From: Streptomyces roseochromogenus subsp. oscitans DS 12.976
Lineage (GTDB): Bacteria > Actinomycetota > Actinomycetes > Streptomycetales > Streptomycetaceae
Assembly: GCF_000497445.1 (NCBI RefSeq)
Contig: NZ_CM002285.1
Coordinates: forward strand, 2,696,643-2,713,887
DNA: 17,245 bases
Direction of reading: 5' to 3'
Shown piece after piece: positions 1-7,091 of this stretch. Both the position numbers and the translations under genes were made by a program. Numbering within the stretch: position 1 is the first letter of the stretch; each line of letters opens with the position of its first letter. The notes beneath the pieces are model-generated. The model saw only the letters and a list, made by a program, of their open reading frames with translations, was not told the origin of the DNA and did no database searches.

Positions 1-1636
1 ATCGCCGACCACGAGGCGATGGCCCGCGGCCCCGAGGGCGCCGAGCTGTTCGAGCGGGCGGCGGCGCTGTACACGGAGGCGGGCGACCTCGGCGAGGCAC
101 TGGCGGCACGCGCGCGTGGCGCGTACGTCCGCGCCCTGACGGGCGAGGTGGACGCGGCTCTGGAGGCGGTCACCGGACTGTACGACGAGGCGCTCGCGCT
201 GTACGCCGACGAGGCCACCGGCGTACGGCAGACGGCCTCGGTGGTGATGAGCCGGGCCCGGATCCTGACTGCGGTGCGTGCACGCCGGATCCGGCGCGGC
301 GGCCGCCGCGGAGCGCCTCGCCCGGGCCGAGCAGGCCGTGCGTGAGGTGCTCGCGCTGGTCGGGGGGCGGGTCGCGGACGACGTACGGCTGGCCGCCCGG
401 GACGCGGAGGCGCGCGGGATGCTCGCCGAGCTGGCGCTGCTGCGCGGGGACGGCGACCGGGCCGCGGAGCTGTTCCGGCGGGCGGTCGACGGGTATGTGA
501 GCGCCGGGCTGCCGTGGTTCGCGGTGGAGTACGAGGCGCAGCTCGCCGCCCTGGCCCACCAGGCCGGTGACCTGGCCGAGGCCGAGCGGGCGCTGCGCTC
601 CGCCCTGGAGCACGGCGGGCCGTACGTGGAGCCGGTCGGGCGGGCGCAGCTGCATCTGCAGCTCGCGGAGATCGTCGGCGCGCGGGGTGCGGTCGCCGAG
701 GCCGCCGAGCACGCGTGGGAGGCCGCGCACTGGGCCGACGAGGCGGGCGCCGGGGGTACCCCCTCCGGGGGCAGCGCGCTGGGCGGCTGGGCGCGACAGC
801 AGCTGGGCGGGCTGCTGCTGCGCCAGGGCCGCTGCGCGGAGGCCGCCGAGGTGCTGGAGTCGGCGCTGGCCGAGCTGTCCGCCGAGACGCACGGCGACGG
901 GGCCGTCGTCCAGGCACGGTGGTGGCTCGGCGACTGCCTGAGCGAGCTGGGTGATCACCGCGCGGCCGCCGAACACCGGCTGCGCGCGGCCGAGATCGCC
1001 CGGCTCTGGCCCGAGCAGCAGGACCACGCCACGCTCGCCCATCTCGCCGGCGAGTCGCTGAGCAAGGCCGGTCTGCTGGAGGAGGCGGATCAGGCCTACG
1101 CGCGTGCGGGCGAGCTGTGGCACGCGCTGGGCAACGCACCTTTCCGCGTCCGCTCGTTGCGGGCCCGTGGCTGGCTGGCGCTGCGCGGGGACGGCGGAGC
1201 GGAGGGTGCGCGCGAGCTGATGGCGGAGGCGGTGCGGGAGTGCGAGCGGGCGCTGGAGGCCGCCGCGGACCCGTTGGCCCGGGAGCAGCTCGGCACCGAA
1301 CTGGCCCACACTCACCGTCAGTTCGGCGATCTGCTGGCCCGCTCGGTGGACGAGGAGGCCGAAGACGGCGTGATCCAGGCCGCGTTCGAGGCGGCGCTGG
1401 TCCAGCTGGACCGGGCGGCCGCACTGTTCGGCACTCTGGGCGCGGACGGGCTCCACGACCGTACCGGCACCGAACTCGCCGCCGGCTGGCTGGCGGCCGA
1501 CCTCGGCCGGCCCGCGGAGGCGGCGGCACGCGCGCGTGCCGTACTCGCGGCCTATGAGGACACGGACGACACCGACGACACGGACGAGACCGTACGGGCC
1601 CGGCGGGCGGAGGCGGCCCAGTTGCTCGAACAGTGA
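1..1636 (+). CDS. TPR-like helical repeat protein, 5' truncated, apparent +1 frameshift near 268-293
   Basis: The protein is very rich in Ala, Glu, Leu and Arg and is built of short amphipathic helix pairs such as AELFERAAALYTEAGDLGEA and QAYARAGELWHALG, as in tetratricopeptide repeat solenoids. These usually act as protein-protein scaffolds; I cannot name a partner. Reading frame 1 is open from the window edge, so the real start lies outside. It carries helical repeat sequence up to about base 270. The same kind of sequence then resumes in frame 2 (from about 278) and runs to a TGA at 1634-1636. Frame 2 has a stop at 266-268, so the switch must fall after it, consistent with one extra base. 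The C-terminus carries an acidic DTDDTDDTDETV run from a 9-base tandem repeat (about 1561-1590). It converges on the DAK2-type gene with a 12-base gap. An alternative is a downstream gene starting at GTG 278, but the helical pattern crossing the junction argues against it. Confidence 0.7.
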
Positions 1637-1648
1637 GGCGGCGTCGGG

Positions 1649-3344
1649 TCACTCCACGCCGATGAGCAGCAGCGTCCCCTGCCGGCCGCCCCGGTACACC
1701 ACGGTGTCCACGGCGAGGTAGGACTCCCGTACGCGTGCCTCCAGGTGCTCGGCGATGGTCTCGGGGGCCTCGTCGCCGACGACGAGGGTGACCAGCTCGC
1801 CGCCGGCCTGGAGCATGCGGTCGAGGACGGTCGCGGCGGTGGCGGCGATGTCGGGGCCGATGACCGCCACGTCGCCGTCGATCAGTCCGAGCACGTCGCC
1901 GGCCTGGCAGATGCCGGCCGTCGTCCAGGACTGGTGTTCGGCGACGACGACCTCGGCGTACCGGGTGGCGCCCGCGGCCGCGGTCATCTGGACGACGTCC
2001 TCGTCGAACCGGCGCTCCGGCTCGTGCACGGCGAGCGCGGCGATGCCCTGGACGGCCGAGCGGGTCGGGATCAGGGCCACCCGGATGCCCTCGGTGCGGG
2101 CCTGCTCGGCGGCCGCGGCGGCCGTGTGGCGCAGTTCGGCGTCGTTGGGCAGCAGGACGACCTCGCGCGCGTGGGCGCGCCGCAGCGCCTGCACCAGCTC
2201 CCCGCTGGCGGGCGGTTCCCCGGGGCGTGCGAGGACGGTCGTGGCGCCCGCCTCGCTGTACAGCCCGGCCAGACCCTCGCCCGGTACGACGGCGACGACG
2301 GCCCGCTGGGCGCGCTCGCGCGGGAGCCGCTCGCCGCCGGTGTGCGCGTCGCCGAGACCGAAGTGGGTGATCCGGATCCGGTACGGCCGCCCGGCCTCGA
2401 CGCCCGCCTCCACGGCGGCTCCCGCGTCGTCGACGTGCACATGGACGTTCCACAGCCCGTCGCCGCCGACCACCACCAGGGAGTCGCCGAGGGCGTCGAG
2501 GCGGGCCCGGAGCCGGGCCACGGCCGGGTCGTCGGCCTCCAGGAGATAGATCACCTCGTAGGCGGGCCCGCCGTCGTCGGACGTGTCGTCGCAGAGGCCG
2601 GCATCGGCAGCAGCATCGGAAAGGGGCTCCACGCGCGCGTACCCGCCCGAAACGGCCTCCGGGACGGTCGGCGTCTCCCGTACCGCCTCCCCCGTGAACG
2701 CCTCCACCAGCGCACCGAGAACCGCCACGAGCCCCTGCCCGCCCGCGTCGACCACTCCGGCCCGGCCGAGCACGGCCAGCCTGCCCCGGTGTGGCCGCCA
2801 GGGCCGTCCGCGCGCCCTCGTAGGCCGCCCGCGCGACCGTCCCGCAGTCGCCCTCGGCCCCTTCGGCGGCCTCTGCGGCGGCCGAGGCGACCGTCAGCAC
2901 CGTGCCCTCCACGGGGTGGGCCACGGCCTGCCGGGCGGAGTCCGCAGCACGCCGCAGCGCCAGCCGCAGCCCGGCACCGTCGATGTGGGGCGTCTCACGC
3001 CCGGTGTCATCGGCGAGCACCTGTGCCATGCCCCGCAGCAGCTGCGCCAGGATCGTCCCGGAGTTGCCGCGGGCCCCGATGAGCGCCCCGTGGGCCATCG
3101 CGTGCGCGGCGTCCGCGAGGGACGGCTCCCCGTCACCCGTCTCGTACCCGGCGAACACCGCCTCCACGGCCGTGGCCGCCGACTCCAGGGTGAGGTAGAG
3201 ATTCGTTCCGGTGTCGCCGTCGGCCACCGGATAGACGTTGATCGCGTCGATCTCCGCACGCGCGCGCCCCACCGCCGCGAGCGCCAGACCGCACCAGGTG
3301 CGCACCGCGAGAGCATCGAGGAATGTCTGCGGCACCTGCGCCAC
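1649..3344 (-). CDS. DAK2 domain / DegV-like (FakA/YloV-type) protein, apparent frameshift at ~2780
   Basis: The N-terminal part translated from GTG 3344 reads VAQVPQTFLDALAVRTWC, followed by INVYPVADGDTGTNL and ALIGARGNSGTILAQLLRG. These are the nucleotide- and Mg-binding motifs of DAK2 (dihydroxyacetone kinase-like) domains. In FakA this domain phosphorylates fatty acids carried by a DegV-type partner. The C-terminal part (from about 2773 to the TGA at 1649-1651) carries the rest of the family, including HVHVDDAGAAVEAG and VVLLPND. Full length would be about 564 codons, normal for YloV/FakA. The two parts are in different frames. The sequence TPGQ should continue as LAVLGRAGVVDAGGQG, but one extra C at 2780/2781 shifts it. 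The start is supported by AGGGAG six bases upstream. Either this is a recent pseudogene or the base is a sequencing error. No DegV gene is present in the window. Confidence 0.82.
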
Positions 3345-3444
3345 CTGCGCCTCCCTGAACTGGCTGGACGTGGTCGCAGCGTAGACCGTGGGACCCTGTC
3401 CGCCGGAAGTGGGCCGGGAGCGGGGCCCTGAGCTGCCATGGTAG

Positions 3445-3482
3445 TTTCGTTGTACGGGCGCAGCCGTTGTATGCTGCTCCGG
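3445..3482 (+). promoter_or_regulatory. Possible rpmB promoter
   Basis: A TATGCT hexamer (3470-3475) lies about 125 bases before the rpmB start. A weak -35 candidate (TTCGTT, 3446-3451, 18-base spacer) precedes it. Transcription would start near 3482 and leave a leader of roughly 120 bases. The -35 match is poor, so this is a weak call. Confidence 0.3.
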
Positions 3483-3564
3483 TTGCCCGATCTGATCGGG
3501 CTGTTCCCCTGGCAACGCCACTCAGATCTCAGGTCGTACGATCTCGATCCCGGCATGCCGGGAT
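3482..3564 (+). promoter_or_regulatory. Structured 5' leader of rpmB (hairpins)
   Basis: Three dyads lie in the rpmB upstream region. GCCCGAT-CTG-ATCGGGC (3485-3501) is a perfect 7-base inverted repeat. GTTGCC (3482-3487) can instead pair with GGCAAC (3511-3516), which would compete with the first hairpin. ATCCCGGCATGCCGGGAT (3547-3564) is a perfect 18-base palindrome, 36 bases before the start codon. A regulatory role is inference. Confidence 0.4.
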
Positions 3565-3600
3565 TAACCGTAAGTGCATCTGAAGTCTTTGGAGTGACCC

Positions 3601-3786
3601 GTGGCTGCCAACTGCGACGTCTGCGGCAAGGGGCCGGGCTTCGGCAACAACATCTCGCACTCGCACCGCCGTACGTCCCGCCGCTGGAACCCGAACATCC
3701 AGCGTGTGCGTACCGTGGTCGGCGGGACGCCGAAGCGCGTGAACGCTTGCACCTCGTGCATCAAGGCCGGCAAGGTCTCGCGCTGA
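3601..3786 (+). CDS. rpmB: 50S ribosomal protein L28
   Basis: L28 is a structural protein of the large ribosomal subunit. The 61-residue product starts [17 protein letters not shown] and continues with [11 protein letters not shown], standard for bacterial L28. It has two CxxC pairs (C5/C8 and C50/C53), so it is the zinc-binding (C+) form; many Streptomyces also carry a cysteine-free paralogue elsewhere that is used in zinc shortage. The GTG start at 3601 is set by GGAG at 3591-3594. The gene stands alone with its own structured upstream region and a strong downstream terminator. It is divergent from the DAK2-type gene; rpmB next to a DAK2/YloV gene is a common bacterial arrangement. Confidence 0.97.
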   Translation: MAANCDVCGKGPGFGNNISHSHRRTSRRWNPNIQRVRTVVGGTPKRVNACTSCIKAGKVSR

Positions 3787-3829
3787 CGCCAACAGCTGAG
3801 CGCGCGGCCACTGCTGGTTCGCTGCACTG

Positions 3830-3861
3830 AGCCGGTCCACCTGAGGGTGGGCCGGCTTTTT
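3830..3861 (+). terminator. rpmB intrinsic terminator
   Basis: The arms AGCCGGTCCACC (3830-3841) and GGTGGGCCGGCT (3846-3857) pair over 12 bases with one G-U wobble. The loop is TGAG and a run of T follows (3857-3861). This is a classical intrinsic terminator 44 bases after the rpmB stop. Confidence 0.9.
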
Positions 3862-3903
3862 GCCGTACCCGAAAGCGCCTTTGCCGTACCCGGAAACGCT
3901 GGC
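3862..3903 (+). repeat. Imperfect tandem duplication, 2 x 21 bases
   Basis: GCCGTACCCGAAAGCGCC (from 3862) is repeated as GCCGTACCCGGAAACGCT (from 3883), 15 of 18 positions identical. It sits exactly between the rpmB terminator and the start of the monooxygenase remnant, so it may mark an insertion or deletion junction. Confidence 0.5.
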
Positions 3904-4284
3904 CGCCTGCCGGAATCCGCTGACCGGCCGGCCAGGGGGCGGGTGGCGCTGCTCGGGGACGCCGGGTACGGCGCCACCATGGGCGGGACGGGCACCGGCG
4001 TGGCGATCGTCGGCGCGTATGTGCTCGCCGGTGAACTCGCCCTCGCCGGCGGCGATCATCGTACGGCCCTCGCGGAGTACGAGAGCCGGATCACGGGCTT
4101 CGCCAAGGGCTGCCAGAAGATCTCCGGCAACGCGGGCCCGTTCTTCGCGCCGCCCACCGAACGGCGCATCCGCAGCCGCGACCGGATGTACCGGCTGCTC
4201 AGCTCGTGTCTGCTGGCCGGCTTCTTCAAGCGGCTCACCGAGAGGGCGGCCACGGACATCGAGCTGCGCGACTACCCGGCGTGA
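3904..4284 (+). pseudogene. C-terminal remnant of a TetX-like FAD-dependent monooxygenase
   Basis: The frame is open from 3847 to the TGA at 4282-4284. Recognisable protein begins near RGRVALLGDAGYG (about 3937) and continues with TGTGVAIVGAYVLAGELA. The GDA motif and the following helix bind the FAD pyrophosphate/ribityl region in aromatic-ring hydroxylase-type monooxygenases (PF01494; TetX-like subgroup). The remainder, including RMYRLLSSCLLAGFFKRL and the RDYP end, fits the extreme C-terminus of that family. Full-length members have about 380-400 residues with an N-terminal GxGxxG Rossmann motif. Here only about 115 remain and the rpmB terminator lies directly upstream, so the N-terminal two thirds are missing. 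No convincing start codon with a Shine-Dalgarno is seen. The 3' end overlaps the convergent thiD end by 13 bases. Most likely a non-functional remnant. Confidence 0.72.
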
Positions 4285-5093
4285 GGCTCGCGCAGCGCCC
4301 ACCCGTGGTCCACCGGGCCGATGCCGGCGCCCAGCGCGAACCCGGCCGCGATCGCCCCGGTGACGTACTCCTTGGCCTGCGTGACCGCGTCCGGCACGGT
4401 GAGTCCCTTCGCCAGCCCCGAGGCGATCGCGGAGGCCAGGGTGCAGCCGGTGCCGTGGGTGTGCCGGTTGTCGTGGCGGCGGGCGCGCAGCCAGTGCTCG
4501 GATGAGCCGTCGGTCAGCAGGTCGACTGCCTGGCTCCCGCCCGCCCGCCCGGCCTCCACGGGCAGATGCCCGCCCTTGATCAGCACCCACCGCGGCCCGT
4601 ACGCCAGCACGGCTTCCGCCGCTCGCCGCAGATCGTCCTCGGACTCGACGCGCACCCCGGTGAGTTGGGCCACCTCGTCGAGGTTGGGGGTGGCCACGGT
4701 GGCCGCCGGCAGCAGCTTCGTCCGTACGGAGTCCAGGGCGGAGGCGGCCAGCAGAGGGTCGCCGTGCTTGGAGACGCCGACCGGGTCCACCACGGCCGGC
4801 GCGTCCGTGCCGGAGATCAACTCGGCCACCGCTTCGACCAGTTCCGCCGAGGCCAGCATGCCGGTCTTCACGGCCTGCACGCCGATGTCGTCGACGACGC
4901 TGCGGTACTGGGCCCGTACGGCCTCCACGGGCAGTTCCCACGCGCCCTGCACGCCCAGCGAGTTCTGCGCGGTCACCGCGGTGATCACGCTCATCCCGTG
5001 CACCCCGAGCGCCAGCATCGTCTTCAGGTCGGCCTGGATGCCGGCACCGCCGCCGGAGTCCGAACCGGCCACCGTGACCACGCGCGGGATCAT
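4272..5093 (-). CDS. thiD: Hydroxymethylpyrimidine/phosphomethylpyrimidine kinase ThiD
   Basis: ThiD phosphorylates HMP and then HMP-P to HMP-PP, the pyrimidine half of thiamine phosphate, in the cytoplasm. The 273-residue product has the ribokinase-like fold signatures: [21 protein letters not shown] at the N-terminus, VKTGML (about 75-80), [15 protein letters not shown] (about 101-115), LIKGGH, and the anion-hole motif [13 protein letters not shown] (about 213-225) containing the catalytic Cys region. The usual DPVMV is DPVGV here. The ATG at 5091-5093 overlaps the thiL stop as ATGA, which fixes the start and implies translational coupling. The longer upstream open frame is only a shadow of thiL. 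Length is normal for the family. No thiamine (TPP) riboswitch is seen before the operon. Confidence 0.96.
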   Translation of the reverse strand: MIPRVVTVAGSDSGGGAGIQADLKTMLALGVHGMSVITAVTAQNSLGVQGAWELPVEAVRAQYRSVVDDIGVQAVKTGMLASAELVEAVAELISGTDAPAVVDPVGVSKHGDPLLAASALDSVRTKLLPAATVATPNLDEVAQLTGVRVESEDDLRRAAEAVLAYGPRWVLIKGGHLPVEAGRAGGSQAVDLLTDGSSEHWLRARRHDNRHTHGTGCTLASAIASGLAKGLTVPDAVTQAKEYVTGAIAAGFALGAGIGPVDHGWALREPHAG

Positions 5094-6055
5094 GACTCGA
5101 TGTCCCCGAAGTGGTCCCAGCCGCCCTTGTTGGTCCAGGGCGCTCCGTCGACGGTCACCTGGGGCAGTGCGGAGGGGTTGAGGACCTCGCCGATGACCTT
5201 CCAGCGGGCCGGCAGCTTGGTGTCCGCCGGGAAGGTCGCGACGATCGCGTGGTCCTCTCCCCCGCTCAGCACCCACTGCAGCGGGTCGACGCCGACGGCC
5301 TGACCGATGTCGTTCATCTGGGTCGGGATGTCGATCGCTCCGGACCGGATGTCGATACGGACTTTGCTGGCCTCGGCGATGTGCCCGAGGTCGGCGATCA
5401 GCCCGTCGCTCACGTCGCACATCGCGGTCGCACCGAGCGCGGCGGCGGCCGGGCCCGCGTGGTAGGGCGGCTCGGGGCGGCGGTGGGCCTCGACGAAGGC
5501 GCGCGGGGAGCGGAAGCCGCGGGAGAGGACCGCGTAGCCGGCCGCGGACCAGCCCAGCCAGCCCGTGACGGCCACCAGGTCGCCGGGCTGGGCGCCGGCG
5601 CGGGTGACGGGCTCCTGGTTGCGCAGATCGCCGAGCGCGGTGATCGACACCATGATCGTGTCCCCGCGTACGACGTCACCGCCGACCACGGAGGCGCCCG
5701 CGACCTGGCACTCGTCGCGCAGGCCGTCCATCAGCTCACTGGGCCAGGTCACCGGGAGTTCGGCCGGCACGACCAGGCCGAGCAGCAGGGCGGTCGGTAC
5801 GGCGCCCATCGCGGCGATGTCGGCGAGGTTCTGCGCCGCCGCCTTGCGCCCGACGTCGTAGGCCGTGGACCAGTCGCGGCGGAAGTGCCGCCCTTCCAGC
5901 AAGATGTCGGTGCTCGCCACCACCCGCCGGTCGGGCGCGGCGACCACCGCGGCGTCGTCGCCGGGGCCTACCCGCACCGCCGGGGTGGTGGTGAGACGGG
6001 AGGTGAGCTCCCTGATGAGCCCGAACTCACCGAGCTCACCAACAGTGCCCTTCAT
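5090..6055 (-). CDS. thiL: Thiamine-monophosphate kinase ThiL
   Basis: ThiL makes thiamine diphosphate, the active cofactor, from thiamine monophosphate and ATP. The 321-residue protein has the family order: [12 protein letters not shown] at the N-terminus, the Mg/ATP loop [10 protein letters not shown] (about 29-38), [15 protein letters not shown] (about 48-62), [31 protein letters not shown], and [14 protein letters not shown] near the end. ATG 6055 was chosen because homology begins there with [10 protein letters not shown] and GGAG lies eight bases upstream; the longer open frame upstream has no family sequence. It is the first gene of a thiL-thiD pair and is divergent from the Lrp-like gene across a 248-base region with a repeat array. 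Confidence 0.96.
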   Translation of the reverse strand: MKGTVGELGEFGLIRELTSRLTTTPAVRVGPGDDAAVVAAPDRRVVASTDILLEGRHFRRDWSTAYDVGRKAAAQNLADIAAMGAVPTALLLGLVVPAELPVTWPSELMDGLRDECQVAGASVVGGDVVRGDTIMVSITALGDLRNQEPVTRAGAQPGDLVAVTGWLGWSAAGYAVLSRGFRSPRAFVEAHRRPEPPYHAGPAAAALGATAMCDVSDGLIADLGHIAEASKVRIDIRSGAIDIPTQMNDIGQAVGVDPLQWVLSGGEDHAIVATFPADTKLPARWKVIGEVLNPSALPQVTVDGAPWTNKGGWDHFGDIES

Positions 6056-6115
6056 TGCCCTTGCTCCCCTTCTCTGCCTTGCCGTGCCCACTCGCGCGTC
6101 ATCAGTGTCCCCGAT

Positions 6116-6179
6116 ACGGTCGAGATGACCGTCGACACGGTCCTTCACGGCCGTCGACACGGTCGCGCAGACCGTCAAC
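6116..6179. repeat. Three-unit ~21-bp dyad array between thiL and the Lrp-like gene
   Basis: Three consecutive units are seen. Unit 1 (6116-6136) is ACGGTC-N5-GACCGT-CGAC. Unit 2 (6137-6158) is ACGGTC-N6-GGCCGT-CGAC. Unit 3 (6159-6179) is ACGGTC-N5-GACCGT-CAAC. Each contains an inverted repeat (perfect in units 1 and 3), and the units recur every 21-22 bases, two turns of the helix. It lies 61 bases before thiL and 125 before the Lrp-like gene. A multi-site operator is the simplest reading. Confidence 0.7.
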
Positions 6180-6225
6180 TTCCGTCGTGCCTGCACCCTG
6201 GCGCGCAAGCCCGGTTCCCGCAGGT

Positions 6226-6239
6226 CTCCCCGCGGGGAG
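6226..6239. repeat. 14-base perfect palindrome upstream of the Lrp-like gene
   Basis: CTCCCCGCGGGGAG is a perfect palindrome 65 bases before the start of the Lrp-like gene. A -10-like TACCGT follows at 6251-6256 but has no good -35. It could be a binding site or chance in GC-rich DNA. Confidence 0.35.
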
Positions 6240-6303
6240 CGGCAACGCGATACCGTGGCGTTCCTTTTCCCCACATGATCCTCGTGGCCGCCCTGGAGGT
6301 TCC

Positions 6304-6537
6304 GTGGTACAGGCGTACATCCTGATCCAGACGGAGGTCGGCAAGGCGTCGACCGTCGCCGAAGTGATCGCCAAGATCCCTGGAGTGATCCAGGCCGAGG
6401 ACGTGACGGGTCCGTACGATGTCATCGTGCGCGCCCAGGCCGACACGGTCGACGACCTCGGTCGCATGGTGGTCGCCAAGGTCCAGCAAGTGGAAGGCAT
6501 CACCCGCACCCTGACCTGTCCGGTCGTGCATCTGTAG
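6304..6537 (+). CDS. Stand-alone Lrp/AsnC ligand-binding (RAM) domain protein
   Basis: The 77-residue product (VQAYILIQTEVGKASTVAEV, then IPGVIQAEDVTGPYDVIVRAQ and ending RTLTCPVVHL) is a complete RAM/Lrp-AsnC effector-binding domain: a ferredoxin-like alpha-beta fold that normally binds amino acids and drives oligomerisation. There is no helix-turn-helix domain, so it cannot bind DNA by the usual Lrp route. Such short forms may act as ligand sensors or mix with full-length Lrp proteins. The GTG at 6304 is supported by GGAGG at 6295-6299; the longer open frame upstream is not family-like. Its stop is 20 bases before the lipoprotein gene, so the two are probably co-transcribed. Confidence 0.9.
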   Translation: MVQAYILIQTEVGKASTVAEVIAKIPGVIQAEDVTGPYDVIVRAQADTVDDLGRMVVAKVQQVEGITRTLTCPVVHL

Positions 6538-6557
6538 CCCCCGTCTACGCTTGGCCG

Positions 6558-7079
6558 GTGAACATCTTCCGCCACCGGCCCTTCGGCCTGCTCGCGCCCG
6601 CGCTGCTGATCGCGGTCGCGGGCTGCTCATCAGCAGACGACAGCGCCACGGTGGCGGTTCCCAGCCCCGACGCGAAGACGGCGACGGTGTGCCGGAAACT
6701 GCACCGGGTGCTGCCGCACACGCTCGACGGACACGGCCGGGACGACCCCGAACCCCGGTCCGCCTACACGGCGGGCTGGGGAAACCCGGCGATCATACTG
6801 CGCTGCGGCGTCGTACGGCCGCCGAAGATGATCGATCCCAAGGTGGCCGAGGGCGGTGACCCCGACGCCATCGCGGGCGGGGTGAACGGCGTCGACTGGC
6901 TGATGGAGAAGCAGGGCGACGGCACCTGGCGGTTCACCACCGCGGGCCGCGAGGCCTATGTGCAGGTCAGCCTGCCCAAGGGGATGTCCGCGCAGGACGC
7001 GGGCACGGGGGTGCTCACGGATCTCGCGGACGCCGTGAAGAAGGCGATCCCCCAGGGGATCGCCTCCATGCGCGGATGA
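6558..7079 (+). CDS. DUF3515-type secreted lipoprotein
   Basis: The 173-residue product has a signal peptide (MNIFRHRP, then the hydrophobic stretch FGLLAPALLIAVAGC) ending in a lipobox VAGC with the lipidated Cys at position 23, so it should be anchored on the outer face of the cytoplasmic membrane. The mature part contains CRKLHRVLPHTLDG, YTAGWGNPAIILRCGV and WLMEKQGDGTWRFTTAGR, which match my memory of the actinobacterial DUF3515 family; the biochemical role is unknown. The GTG start at 6558 follows the Lrp-like gene by 20 bases and has only a weak Shine-Dalgarno. The gene converges on ddl with 12 bases between stops. Confidence 0.85.
   Translation: MNIFRHRPFGLLAPALLIAVAGCSSADDSATVAVPSPDAKTATVCRKLHRVLPHTLDGHGRDDPEPRSAYTAGWGNPAIILRCGVVRPPKMIDPKVAEGGDPDAIAGGVNGVDWLMEKQGDGTWRFTTAGREAYVQVSLPKGMSAQDAGTGVLTDLADAVKKAIPQGIASMRG
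7042..7065. terminator. Terminator-like hairpin inside the 3' end of the lipoprotein gene
   Basis: AGGCGATCCC (7042-7051) pairs with GGGATCGCCT (7056-7065) around the loop CCAG. No T run follows. It ends 14 bases before the lipoprotein stop and 27 bases beyond the ddl stop, so it may serve both convergent genes. Confidence 0.45.
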
Positions 7080-7091
7080 CCTGCCGGGTGC

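Noticed and set aside
170..1456. Long minus-strand open frame opposite the TPR-like gene
   Set aside because: Arg/Gln/Gly-rich translation without motifs; typical antisense shadow in GC-rich DNA.
2773..2790. Programmed frameshift in the DAK2-type gene
   Set aside because: No slippery heptamer, stop codon or downstream stimulatory structure is evident; mutation or sequencing error is simpler.
1745..3082. Long plus-strand open frame opposite the DAK2-type gene
   Set aside because: The opposite strand carries clear family motifs; this frame has none.
3529..4941. 470-codon minus-strand frame across rpmB and thiD
   Set aside because: Runs through two well supported genes and has low-complexity Arg/Gly sequence.
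6056..6303. TPP riboswitch before thiL
   Set aside because: I could not find the conserved CUGAGA or ACCUGAUCUGGAU-type elements on either strand.
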